Shown: positions 16,416-24,749 of the stretch, piece by piece
How the letters are laid out: every line of letters begins with the position of its first letter
Position numbering within the stretch: the stretch's first letter is position 1
DNA from: Azophilus sp965221755
GTDB lineage: Bacteria > Pseudomonadota > Gammaproteobacteria > Pseudomonadales > Azotimanducaceae
Assembly: GCA_965221755.1 (NCBI GenBank)
Contig: OZ244921.1
Span: forward strand, 1,922,001-1,986,000
Length of the DNA stretch: 64,000 bases
Direction: 5' to 3'
Program-made: the position numbers and the translations under genes
The notes under the pieces: model-generated
What the model was told of the DNA's origin: nothing
Databases searched by the model: none
What the model saw: the letters and a program-made list of their open reading frames with translations, nothing else

Positions 16416-17741
16416 TCAAGTCAGTGCCTTGACCAGCACCTTGGCGCCGCGCGCGTGATTGTAGAGGGTCTGCTTGGATGCGGGCAGGTCTTCCACGGAC
16501 CCCTCCGCAAAACCCTGCTCGACGAACCAATCACGGGTTTGGGTGGTGAGCGCGAACATCCGCTTGAAGCCTTGGGCACGGGCGGCGGCCTCCGCCGCCG
16601 CCAGCAGCCGCGCGCCGGCGCCGCTGCCCGCCGTGGAGCGGTGCGCCGGATGCACGGCCACGCAGGCCAACTCCACGCCGTCGCCAACGGGATAAAGGGC
16701 GCAGCAGCCGATCACGAAGCCATCGACCTCGGCGACCAGAAAACGCTCGACCTCGCGTTCGAGCCGGTCCCGGGAACGCTTCACCAGCACCCCGGCCTCC
16801 TCCAGGGGCCGGATCACCTCCACGATGTCGGCCACGTCCCGAGGTTCGGCCCGGCGCACGGTGCGGCGGTCGTCCTCGGTGATCTGGGTGCCCACGCCTT
16901 CGGCGGTGAACAGCTCGGCGAGCAGCGCGCCGTCGTCCTCGTGGCTGACCAGCTGGCCGCTGGCGACGCCGCCGTCGACCGCCTGCGCCAACATGGCCAA
17001 GTGCCGTCCGGCAGCCTCGTCGATCAAGCCCGACTCCAGCGCGGCGCGCGCGCTGGCCGGCGACAGGTTGCCCAGCCTGCGGCCGTCGGCGTCGGCCAGA
17101 TAAGGCAGCCGGTCAAAAGCGATCAACTTGCGGGCCTTCAGGGCCACGGCGACCTCCCCGGCCAACTCATCCGCCGCCAAGTTGAAGGGTTGGCCGGAGG
17201 GGGAGTAGCCGATCGGCGAGAGCAGCACGATGGCGCCGGCATCCAGCATGCCAGTCAGCCGGCGGGCCTGGATGCGCCGCGGCCGGCCAGTCAGTTGATA
17301 GTCCACGCCGTCCAGCACGCCGATCGGCCGGGCGGTGATGAAATTGCCGCAGACGATTTGAATCTCGGCGTTGTGCAGCGGGCTGGTCGGCACGCCGGTG
17401 GAGAACAGCGCCTCCAGCTCGCTGCGCAATTGCCCATACACCCCGGCGATGGCTTGCATGGCGTCCCGGTTGGTGATGCGGCGCGCCACCCCGCCTTGGG
17501 TTTCCATGCGGCAAGCCGAGCGGCGCTCCGACAGGGCGGCGTTGATCTGCGGACGGGCGCCGTGAACGATCACCAACCGCACCCCCAACACGTGCAGCAG
17601 CGCCAAGTCATGCACGACGTTAACGAGATTGGGGTGGGCGATCGCTTCGCCGGGCAGCAGCACCACGAAGGTTTGCTGGCGATGGGCGCTGATGTAGGGC
17701 GTCGAGGCGCGGAACCAGCGGGCGTAGTCTTGGGTGTTCAC
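16416..17741 (-). CDS. argA: N-acetylglutamate synthase (amino acid kinase-GNAT fusion)
   Basis: First step of arginine synthesis: acetyl-CoA plus glutamate to N-acetylglutamate. The 441 residues (E. coli about 443) have an amino acid kinase-like arginine-sensing domain (about 20-290, opening VVLLPGEAIAHPNLVNVVHDLALLHVLGVRLVIVHG) and a C-terminal GNAT domain with VAVHPAHRSTAGSGAGARLL. The GTG at 17741 fits the family N terminus (NTQDYARWFRASTPYI); the longer open frame upstream runs into argE. argE lies 13 bp upstream on the same strand, forming an argE-argA pair. Confidence 0.96.
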   Translation of the reverse strand: MNTQDYARWFRASTPYISAHRQQTFVVLLPGEAIAHPNLVNVVHDLALLHVLGVRLVIVHGARPQINAALSERRSACRMETQGGVARRITNRDAMQAIAGVYGQLRSELEALFSTGVPTSPLHNAEIQIVCGNFITARPIGVLDGVDYQLTGRPRRIQARRLTGMLDAGAIVLLSPIGYSPSGQPFNLAADELAGEVAVALKARKLIAFDRLPYLADADGRRLGNLSPASARAALESGLIDEAAGRHLAMLAQAVDGGVASGQLVSHEDDGALLAELFTAEGVGTQITEDDRRTVRRAEPRDVADIVEVIRPLEEAGVLVKRSRDRLEREVERFLVAEVDGFVIGCCALYPVGDGVELACVAVHPAHRSTAGSGAGARLLAAAEAAARAQGFKRMFALTTQTRDWFVEQGFAEGSVEDLPASKQTLYNHARGAKVLVKALT

Positions 17742-17754
17742 GGCGGCTGTCGAT

Positions 17755-18903
17755 CTACAGACAGTAGTGCGCGATGGCCTGTTCCAAGGCGTCCTGCGCC
17801 GGCGCGATCTGTTTTTGGGCCAGAAACTCGTCGGGCTGGTGGGCTTGGTCGATGCTGCCGGGGCCGAACACCACGGTCTCCAGCCCGAGGCACTGGTAGA
17901 AATGCGCCTCAGTGCCGAAGCTGACGCTGCCTGGCGCCTTGCCGGACAGGCCGCCCAACAGTTGCGCCAGGCGTCCGTCCTCGGCGGTTTCAAAGGCCGG
18001 CACCGGTGGGTGCAGGGACGTGATGGTGGCCGGCGTGCCGGCGGCGGCGGCGACCGCCGTCACTCGGGCGCGCAACCTCTCGAGCACTGCATCGGAGTCC
18101 ATGCCGGGCAGCAGGCGCAGGTCAATCTGCAGTTCGGCGTGGCCGCAGATGCGGTTGGGATTGTCGCCGGCCCGCAGGCAGCCCAGGTTCAGCGTGGGCA
18201 CTTCGATTTCAAAAAGCGGGCTGCGGTGCCGACGGCTGAGCTCCTCGCGAAAGCGGATCAGCTCCGCCATCACCGAGTGCATGGCGTCCAGCGCGTTGTG
18301 GCCCAAGGCCGGATTGGACGAGTGCCCGGCGGCGCCCTCAAGCTGGATCGAGATCAGCATGAAGCCCTTGTGGGCGCGTACGGGCCTAAGCCCGGTGGGT
18401 TCGCCGATGATGGCGGCCTCCGCCCGGGGCTTGCCGGACTCCAGGAGAAACCGGCCCCCGGCCATGGAGGACTCCTCATCGCAGGTGGCCGCCAGGATCA
18501 GCGGCGCCCGCAGCTTGCGGCCGGCGAAGGCGGCGGCGGCGCTCAGCGCCACCGGAAAGAAGCCCTTCATGTCGCAGGCGCCCAAGCCGTAGAAGCGGCC
18601 GTCGCGCTCGGTCATGGCGAAGGGATCCTGGCCCCAGGCGGCCTCGTCGAAGGGCACGGTGTCGGTGTGCCCGGCCAGCACCAAGCCCCCTTCGCCGGCC
18701 CCCAGGGTGGCGACCAGATTGGCCTTGCCGGCGACGCCGGGCAGGGGCATCAGTTCGATGGCGGCGCCCAAGCCCTCAAGCCAGCCGGCCAAGTGCTCGA
18801 CGACCTTGAGGTTGCTCTGATCGACATCGGCGTGGGTGCAGCTCACCGACGGCTCGGCGATCAGCGTTCCCAGCATTTCCCGAAACGTTGGCAGCGACAC
18901 CAC
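17755..18903 (-). CDS. argE: Acetylornithine deacetylase
   Basis: Zn-dependent M20-family hydrolase releasing ornithine from N-acetylornithine. Of 382 residues, H79 and D81 (GHTDTVP), D111 (GLGACDMKG), and E143/E144 (CDEESS) match the metal and catalytic positions, and the FGTEAHFYQ and HQPDEF segments match the C-terminal metal ligand region. Start GTG 18903. Its 5' part and upstream region were copied to 19460-19825 (see the argE fragment). Probably one transcript with argA. Confidence 0.95.
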   Translation of the reverse strand: MVSLPTFREMLGTLIAEPSVSCTHADVDQSNLKVVEHLAGWLEGLGAAIELMPLPGVAGKANLVATLGAGEGGLVLAGHTDTVPFDEAAWGQDPFAMTERDGRFYGLGACDMKGFFPVALSAAAAFAGRKLRAPLILAATCDEESSMAGGRFLLESGKPRAEAAIIGEPTGLRPVRAHKGFMLISIQLEGAAGHSSNPALGHNALDAMHSVMAELIRFREELSRRHRSPLFEIEVPTLNLGCLRAGDNPNRICGHAELQIDLRLLPGMDSDAVLERLRARVTAVAAAAGTPATITSLHPPVPAFETAEDGRLAQLLGGLSGKAPGSVSFGTEAHFYQCLGLETVVFGPGSIDQAHQPDEFLAQKQIAPAQDALEQAIAHYCL

Positions 18904-18986
18904 GAACCTCCCAAGGCAAGCGGACGGAATTTTCCTCTTTTTTGGGCGGCTTTGCTAACGAGCCCGCACACGAGCCGGCACTAACG

Positions 18987-19015
18987 TTGACAATATCGTA
19001 AATCCTATTTACGAT
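18987..19015 (+). promoter_or_regulatory. Strong sigma70-type promoter with palindromic operator
   Basis: TTGACA (18987-18992), 17-bp spacer, TACGAT (19010-19015). A perfect 9-bp inverted repeat, ATCGTAAAT and ATTTACGAT separated by CCT, occupies 18995-19015 and therefore covers the spacer and the -10 box. A repressor bound there would block RNA polymerase. It precedes the small secreted protein gene at 19048. Confidence 0.8.
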
Positions 19016-19047
19016 CTGACCGCAATTTCATGTGAGAGGAGCAACTC

Positions 19048-19389
19048 ATGGGATTTTTAGTGAATTTTCGATCTGCGGTCGCGATGCTCGTGGCAGCCTG
19101 CTTGGGGACGTTCTCAGGGCAGGCTTTGGCCAGCCGAGAATCTCGGGGGGATCCGTGCGCAGGAAGCTGGATGCATAGCCAAGCGAGCCAAGTGTGCGAT
19201 GGAAGGGCGCGAGTAGCCGCAAACAATTCCCTATCGAGGCTGCAATCCAGGCTTAGTTCCCCTCAATGCAAAGTCAAGGCGACTTGCGTGAGGGATGATG
19301 GAAGCAAAGTGTTCATCAACGGCAAGTACCCCGTGAACCATGTGGTACAAATGCGGTTTGTTGACGGGGCGTTCATCGCCGGACCTTAG
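19048..19389 (+). CDS. Small secreted cysteine-containing protein, unknown function
   Basis: Not recognised. A 113-residue protein with a clear signal peptide (VNFRSAVAMLVAACLGTFSGQALA, cleavage after the ALA near residue 28). The mature part has four cysteines in two pairs: CAGSWMHSQASQVC and CKVKATC. It could form two disulphides in the periplasm or outside the cell. The ATG is preceded by AGAGGAGC at good spacing and by a near-consensus promoter with a palindromic operator (18987-19015), so expression looks regulated. GC is visibly lower than in flanking genes. It is bracketed by direct copies of the argE 5' region, suggesting acquisition or local rearrangement. Confidence 0.75.
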   Translation: MGFLVNFRSAVAMLVAACLGTFSGQALASRESRGDPCAGSWMHSQASQVCDGRARVAANNSLSRLQSRLSSPQCKVKATCVRDDGSKVFINGKYPVNHVVQMRFVDGAFIAGP

Positions 19390-19459
19390 GAACCGCTTGG
19401 CGGCGCGGCACCGGGCTGGTGCCGGCGCCAACCCAATGCCCGGACTTCTCTCAACGAGC

Positions 19460-19769
19460 GACGGCTGAGTTCCTCGCGAAAGCGGATCAGTTCCGTCATC
19501 ACCGAGTGCATGGCGTCCAGCGCGTTGTGGCCCAGGGCCGGATTGGACGAGTGCCCGGCGGCGCCCTCAAGCTGGATCGGGATCAGCATGAAGCCCTTGT
19601 GGGCGTGCATGGGCCTAAGCCCGGTGGGTTCGCCGATGATGGCGTCCTCCGCCCGGGGCTTGCCGGACTCCAGGAGAAACCGGCCCCCGGCCGTGGAGGA
19701 CTCCTCATCGCAGGTGGCCGCCAAGATCAGCGTCCCCAGCATTTCCCGAAACGTTGGCAGCGACACCAC
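19460..19769 (-). pseudogene. argE: Partial, internally deleted argE duplicate
   Basis: From GTG 19769 it reads MVSLPTFREMLGTLI as in argE, then jumps in frame to LAATCDEESSTAGGRFLLE and continues to ELIRFREELSRR, after which similarity stops. The 121 codons between were lost between two GATCAGCG octamers in the parent (18496-18503 and 18859-18866); one octamer remains here. The copy lacks the H79/D81/D111 metal site and the whole C-terminal half, so it cannot be an active deacetylase. Several point differences from argE show that it is not a recent assembly duplicate. Confidence 0.92.
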
Positions 19770-19825
19770 GAACCTCCCAAGGCAAGCCGACGGAATTTCC
19801 CTCTTTTTTTGGGCGGCTTTGCTAA
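19460..19825. repeat. Direct duplication of the argE 5' region
   Basis: Matches 18231-18503 joined to 18859-18958 of the argE locus in the same orientation, including 55 bp upstream of the start codon (the stretch ending GGGCGGCTTTGCTAA). The two copies flank the 500-bp segment that carries the small secreted protein gene. Confidence 0.92.
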
Positions 19826-19914
19826 TTGAGTTTCGGTTCCCTGAGACAAGCTCATGCAAGCCGGCCACGATGGCCTGTCCAATGACCCGGCGGTCGCCCT
19901 TGGCCTTTGACTTA

Positions 19915-19938
19915 AGACGTCCAGACGTCTAGAGTTTG
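19915..19938 (+). promoter_or_regulatory. Tandem MetJ-like met boxes
   Basis: AGACGTCC followed immediately by AGACGTCT, then the weaker AGAGTTTG. The MetJ repressor consensus is tandem AGACGTCT, bound with S-adenosylmethionine as co-repressor. The site is 43 bp upstream of the DNA methyltransferase start. A short ATG frame (19942-19968, nine codons including stop) lies between. Similarity to met boxes is direct; regulation by a MetJ homologue is inference, since no metJ is in the window. Confidence 0.5.
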
Positions 19939-19980
19939 GATATGCCATCCGCTGCCAAGCCGGACTAATAGGGCAACGGC

Positions 19981-21156
19981 ATGAAGTCAAAAAAACAGCC
20001 TCCCGGAAGGGTTCGCGATGCCATCATCAAGGTGCTGGGGGATTCCGAGGCGCCGTTGACCGTGGCGCGGATCGAAGCTGGCGTTCGAAGGGAAATCGGC
20101 GAGACCCCCATATCCTCCATTCGATCCTACCTGAGGCTCAATACGCCGGGACTATTTGTGCGGGAAGCTCGGGGCGTTTACCGATCCGGGGTTCGGCAGT
20201 CGAGCCCAAGGCAACCCCGCCTTGAGCAAATTGAGGATTGGGAAGCTCCCTTTGCCTATGGGAAGTCCCATCTGCATCACGATGAGTGTTTTTCCTGGGT
20301 GGGGCGCCGGCCGCGTCATTCGGTTCACGCCATCGTCACCGATCCACCCTACGGCCTGCACGAATACACCGAGGAGCAGCAGAGCAAGCTACGGGCGGGG
20401 CGGGGGGGCGTCTGGCGGCTTCCGCCCGCCTTTGACGGCCACCGGCGATCGCCGGTCCCCCGTTTCACGACCTTGGACGAGAGTCAGCTTCAGGAACTCC
20501 ATGCGTTCTTCTTTGTTTGGGGGAAAGCCGTTCTGCCGGCTTTGGTGCCCGGCGCCAATGTTGTGGTCGCATCCAATCCGTTGGTGTCGCACATTGTCGC
20601 CGCTGCGCTTGCCCGTGCAGGGCTTGAACGCCGGGGGGAGATCGTGCGGTTGACCATGACCATGCGCGGTGGAGACCGGCCCAAGGGTGCGCATGATGAG
20701 TTCGCCGGGGTCAGCGTAATGCCACGCTCGATGTGGGAGCCCTGGCTGGTGTTCAGAAAGCCCCTGGAGGGCCGGGTTCAAGACAATTTGCGGAAGTGGC
20801 GAACTGGGGGCTTCCGGCGTCCGGGCGAGGACAAGCCCTTTGGAGACGTGATCGCCTCTGCGCCGACGAGGCGTGCTGAAAAAGCACTGGCGCCGCACCC
20901 CAGCCTGAAGCCGCAGGCCTTCCTCCGGCAGCTTGTGTACGGTGCGCTGCCGCTGGGTGAGGGCGTGGTTCTGGATACCTTCGCTGGCGCCGGTTCGACA
21001 TTGGCGGCCTGCAATGCCGTGGGCTACGACAGCATCGGCATCGAGAAAGACAGGGAGTACTTCCTCACCGCGGTTGGTGCGATCCCCAAGCTGACCGAGT
21101 ACGCCCCGCGAGGAGCCGCTAGACCTTGTAAATCCAACTCTCCCGGAGCTTCTTGA
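19981..21156 (+). CDS. Type II DNA methyltransferase (beta-class, N4-cytosine or N6-adenine)
   Basis: A 391-residue S-adenosylmethionine-dependent DNA methyltransferase. Motif IV, DPPYG, is at 121-125 and motif I, DTFAGAGST, at 332-340 followed by GIEKD, so the catalytic motif precedes the AdoMet motif: the beta-class order. HPSLKP (306-311) is the usual motif just before motif I. DPPY favours adenine or N4-cytosine methylation. The first 70 residues look like a winged-helix domain (VRDAIIKVLGDSEAPLTVARIEAGV). The gene converges with, and overlaps by 38 bp, a PD-(D/E)xK nuclease gene, making a restriction-modification pair. Recognition site unknown. Confidence 0.9.
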   Translation: MKSKKQPPGRVRDAIIKVLGDSEAPLTVARIEAGVRREIGETPISSIRSYLRLNTPGLFVREARGVYRSGVRQSSPRQPRLEQIEDWEAPFAYGKSHLHHDECFSWVGRRPRHSVHAIVTDPPYGLHEYTEEQQSKLRAGRGGVWRLPPAFDGHRRSPVPRFTTLDESQLQELHAFFFVWGKAVLPALVPGANVVVASNPLVSHIVAAALARAGLERRGEIVRLTMTMRGGDRPKGAHDEFAGVSVMPRSMWEPWLVFRKPLEGRVQDNLRKWRTGGFRRPGEDKPFGDVIASAPTRRAEKALAPHPSLKPQAFLRQLVYGALPLGEGVVLDTFAGAGSTLAACNAVGYDSIGIEKDREYFLTAVGAIPKLTEYAPRGAARPCKSNSPGAS

Positions 21157-21721
21157 TCCCGTCGGCGTGAAGCGTAGCGGTTCTGGTGCCGAGCTCGCCT
21201 CGGGGATTTCGCCGAAAGTCGTCAGTTGTGACTCGACCTAAGTAAACCTCGGTAAACGTCATGGGTTTCCGACTTGAGGCGGGCTCTGAATCCGTATCCA
21301 CTGTGTAAACGAACACGCACATCCACTGCGCTCTTGCGCCATGCGTATCAACGGCGCCCCCCTTCTTTCGAGTGGCCTTGATTTCAACACCCTCGGTGCC
21401 AGACTTGACGGAGTCGTTCGGATAGATGCCTTGAACCAAGAGATCAGGGTGGCCGTTGAAGAATTTGTTTTCAACCAGCACCCGGGCGTGAGTCGCAAGG
21501 CTTGAGGTGAGCATGTCCGACAGAACGCCGGACATGATCGCTGGCCTCAGCATATCGTCCAATCTCCGTAGGCCCTTTGATATCAGGTGCGCGTTTACGT
21601 CGTGAAAGAAGTCATAAACGTCTTGCATCGTCAGTTGGAAGTCGTCTTGCCTCAACTCAAATGGCCAATCGAAGCCAGAGTTGAAGCAGTTCGAGTTGGC
21701 CGTGTTTCTCGCTATTGGCAT
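21119..21721 (-). CDS. Probable type II restriction endonuclease, PD-(D/E)xK fold
   Basis: A 200-residue protein without a family name I can give. It has the catalytic pattern of PD-(D/E)xK nucleases: GHPDLLVQG with P92-D93, then VEIKATRKK with E113-I-K115, spaced as expected, followed by a hydrophobic strand (WMCVFVYT). Convergent 38-bp overlap with the methyltransferase gene strongly implies it is the cognate restriction enzyme. GC content is clearly lower than in the surrounding genes, consistent with recent horizontal transfer. The 184 bp upstream to glnE are also AT-richer and hold no recognisable gene. Confidence 0.8.
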   Translation of the reverse strand: MPIARNTANSNCFNSGFDWPFELRQDDFQLTMQDVYDFFHDVNAHLISKGLRRLDDMLRPAIMSGVLSDMLTSSLATHARVLVENKFFNGHPDLLVQGIYPNDSVKSGTEGVEIKATRKKGGAVDTHGARAQWMCVFVYTVDTDSEPASSRKPMTFTEVYLGRVTTDDFRRNPRGELGTRTATLHADGIKKLRESWIYKV

Positions 21722-21905
21722 CGACTTACCATGGCAGTTGGTCGAAGATGGCGCATTTCGGATTAGGCTCTCGGTTGGCGAAAAGTCTCATGCGGATTCT
21801 AACCCCTGCTGCTACCTTCACTGAAATCATGGGTTGCTCCTGACTTTGAGATCCGACCCTTGTGCCCAGTGATTTTGCTAATGTTTGTTGCAATGATAGG
21901 TCTTA

Positions 21906-24713
21906 GTGAGGGGCCTAGTGTCGGATCAGACTTCCATCTCCCACCTTGCGCTGCCGTCGGCGATCGCTGAGCGGGCGGACCGCTTTGCCGGGCAGATTGG
22001 GCTGGCGCTTGCGCCGGATGCCCGTTGGGTCGTTGGCCTGAGCGACTTCGCCGCCGGGGTCGCGCGCAGCGAGCGGGAGTGGTTTGCCGAAGGGCTGGCT
22101 GGCGAAGCCTTCAACCGTCCGCCGGATGCGGCGGCCCTGCAGGCTGAGCTCAGCCGCGTGGCCGCTGCGGCCGACATGGCGGCGCTCAAGCGCGCCCTGC
22201 GCCGCCTGCGCAATCGCTGGCAGTTCGGCATCGTCTGGCGCCACCTGCTGCGGCTCGCTTCATTCGAGGAGACCGTGGGCGGCCTTTCCGACTTGGCCGA
22301 TGCCTTGATCGCAGCGGCCCTCGACGTGGTGGAGCGTTGGGAGGCTGAGCGCCATGGCGAGCCCTTAGGCGCCTCGTCGAACCGGCCCCAAAAGCTGGCG
22401 GTGCTCGCCTTGGGCAAGCTCGGTGGCCGGGAGCTCAACCTGTCCTCGGACGTTGACCTGGTCTTCACCTTTGCCGAGCACGGGCGCACTGCCTCGGGCC
22501 TTGCGAACCGCAACTTCTTCACCCGCGTCGGCCAGCGCCTGATCGAGGCGCTGCACAGCGTCACCGAGGACGGCTTCGCGTTCCGCGTGGACATGCGCCT
22601 GCGTCCCTACGGCGGCAGCGGCGCATTGGTCATGGACTCCGCGGCGATGGTCAGCTACTTCGAGTCCCAAGGCCGCGGCTGGGAACGCTACGCCTTCATC
22701 AAGGCGCGGCCCTGCGCGGGCGACCTTGCCGTTGGCGCCGCCCTCCTGGCCGCCATCGGGCCCTTTGTCTATCGCCGCTACCTGGATTTCGGGGCCATCG
22801 ACGAGATGCGGGCGATGAAGGCCCGGCGAATGGACGACCGCCGCCGGGCGGATGATCTCAAGTTGGGCGCGGGGGGCATCCGCGATGCGGAATTCTGCGT
22901 GCAGGCGCAGCAGCTCGTGCGCGGCGGCCAGCAGCCCGAGCTGCGGCAGCCCGGCTTTCCGGCCGCCTTGGCCGCGCTTGGGGAAGCCGGCGTTTTCGAC
23001 CCGGAAGCGGCCCGCGGCCTCAGCGACGCCTATCGCTTTCTGCGCGACTCCGAGCACAGCATCCAGGCCGAGGCCGACCGGCAAAGCCAACGCCTGCCGG
23101 CAACGGATCTCAGCCGGCTTCGATTGGCGCTCAGCCTCGGCTACGACGGCTATGATGCCTACTTGGCGGCCTTGGCGGCCCATCGCAGCCGAGTTGAGGC
23201 GGTCTTTGAGCGCCTGCTGGTGGCCGATGCGCCCGAACCCGACCGGGATCTTTGGGCGTCGCGCAGCGCGCCGCTGGCCTTGGCTCGGGCCGGCTTCGGC
23301 GACGGGGCCCAAGCCGCCGCCCTGCTCGACGAACTGGCCAAGGCCCGGGACCGGGCCTCCGTTGGGGAGGCGGGCAGGCATCGATTGAACGAACTGATGC
23401 CGCGGCTGCTGCAGGCGCTTTCCTTGGCCAAGGATCCTCTTCAGGGCTTGGCGCGCCTGGTGCCCCTGCTGCGGGCCGTGCTGCGCCGCTCAACCTATCT
23501 GGCATTGCTGCGCGACCATCCGGAGGTGGCGGAGCGGCTGGTTCGCCTCGCCTGCCGCAGCCGTTGGCTGGCGGAGCGGATTCGGCAGCGGCCGGGGCTT
23601 CTGGGCCTGCTCATCGACCGCCCCTCGGTGAAGCTGGCCCCCGATCGGCAGGCGCTGTCCGACGCCTTGGGCCGACAGCTTGCCGATATGCGCGATGAGG
23701 AGGCGCTGCTCGATGAGTTGCGCGCCTTCAAGGAGCGGCACGTCTTTCAAGTGGCGGCGGCGGAGGCGCTGGGGGGCCTTGCGCTGATGCACGTCAGCGA
23801 CTACCTGACGCATTTGGCCGAGGCGGTGCTGGAGCACAGCCTCAAGCTGGCTTGGGAACAGTGCGAGCTGCGCCATGGCGCGCCTGAAGGGTTTGCGGGC
23901 AAGCCGTTCATCATCGTCGGCTACGGCAAGCTCGGCGGCATCGAGCTCGGCCCCGGATCCGACCTCGACCTCGTCTTCGTCCACGACCTGCCGTTGGCGC
24001 ACGTGCAGTTCGCGCACCGGCTGGTGCGCAAGCTGCTCCACTACTTGGCCGTGCCCACCTACCTGGGGCCGTTGTACGAGGTGGACATGCGCCTGCGCCC
24101 TTCGGGCAACGCCGGCACCTTGATGACCAGCCTGAAGGCATTTGCGGAGTACCAGCGCAGCGACGCCTGGGTGTGGGAGCATCAGGCCTTGGTGCGGGCG
24201 CGGGCGGTGGCGGGCGACGCCGAGCTTAAGCGCCGTTTTGAACGCACCCGCATCGACTTTCTGTGCCAGCCGCGCTCCCCCGAAGCCCTGCGCGCGGAAA
24301 TCAACCAAATGCGCCGCCGCATCGCTGACCATCAGCGTGGCGAGGACTTGAAGCGGCCCCGCGGCCCCGCGGCGCGTCCCGAAGAGGAAAGTCTCAAGCG
24401 GGGCCGGGGCGGTATCGTTGACATCGAATTTATGGTGCAATACATCGTTTTGGCCCATGCCCATCAGGAGCCGGCCCTAGCCCGTCATTCCGACAACGTC
24501 CGCATCCTGGAGGCGGCCAAGGAAACCGGCGTTCTGGACTTTGATGACGCCGACGGCCTGATCCGCGCCTACCTTGCGCTGCGGGAGCGCCGCCATCGTG
24601 AAGTGCTGGACTTGGAGCACGGTGGCGGGGATGCGGAATTGGCCGTCCACCGAGGGGTCGTCCTGGACCTTTGGCAACGGTTGCTGGAGCCGCCGCCATC
24701 GGCTGGCGATTGA
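21906..24713 (+). CDS. glnE: Bifunctional glutamine synthetase adenylyltransferase/deadenylyltransferase
   Basis: Controls glutamine synthetase by adding AMP to, or removing it from, a tyrosine, in response to PII. The 935 residues contain two nucleotidyltransferase domains: LALGKLGGRELNLSSDVDLVF (N-terminal, deadenylylase) and VGYGKLGGIELGPGSDLDLVF (C-terminal, adenylylase), each with the paired Asp that bind metal, plus RGRGGIVDIEFMVQY near the end. Start is GTG 21906 or GTG 21918; the second has AGGGG close upstream. First gene before ilvE and the LPS core genes, the same order I know from Pseudomonas. Confidence 0.96.
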   Translation: MRGLVSDQTSISHLALPSAIAERADRFAGQIGLALAPDARWVVGLSDFAAGVARSEREWFAEGLAGEAFNRPPDAAALQAELSRVAAAADMAALKRALRRLRNRWQFGIVWRHLLRLASFEETVGGLSDLADALIAAALDVVERWEAERHGEPLGASSNRPQKLAVLALGKLGGRELNLSSDVDLVFTFAEHGRTASGLANRNFFTRVGQRLIEALHSVTEDGFAFRVDMRLRPYGGSGALVMDSAAMVSYFESQGRGWERYAFIKARPCAGDLAVGAALLAAIGPFVYRRYLDFGAIDEMRAMKARRMDDRRRADDLKLGAGGIRDAEFCVQAQQLVRGGQQPELRQPGFPAALAALGEAGVFDPEAARGLSDAYRFLRDSEHSIQAEADRQSQRLPATDLSRLRLALSLGYDGYDAYLAALAAHRSRVEAVFERLLVADAPEPDRDLWASRSAPLALARAGFGDGAQAAALLDELAKARDRASVGEAGRHRLNELMPRLLQALSLAKDPLQGLARLVPLLRAVLRRSTYLALLRDHPEVAERLVRLACRSRWLAERIRQRPGLLGLLIDRPSVKLAPDRQALSDALGRQLADMRDEEALLDELRAFKERHVFQVAAAEALGGLALMHVSDYLTHLAEAVLEHSLKLAWEQCELRHGAPEGFAGKPFIIVGYGKLGGIELGPGSDLDLVFVHDLPLAHVQFAHRLVRKLLHYLAVPTYLGPLYEVDMRLRPSGNAGTLMTSLKAFAEYQRSDAWVWEHQALVRARAVAGDAELKRRFERTRIDFLCQPRSPEALRAEINQMRRRIADHQRGEDLKRPRGPAARPEEESLKRGRGGIVDIEFMVQYIVLAHAHQEPALARHSDNVRILEAAKETGVLDFDDADGLIRAYLALRERRHREVLDLEHGGGDAELAVHRGVVLDLWQRLLEPPPSAGD

Positions 24714-24749
24714 CGCGGGCGACCAAGCGGGAGCGCAGCGAAGGAGAAC

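Noticed and set aside
19942..19968. Nine-codon frame (MPSAAKPD) before the methyltransferase
   Set aside because: Too short to support as a gene; mentioned only with the met-box finding as a possible remnant.
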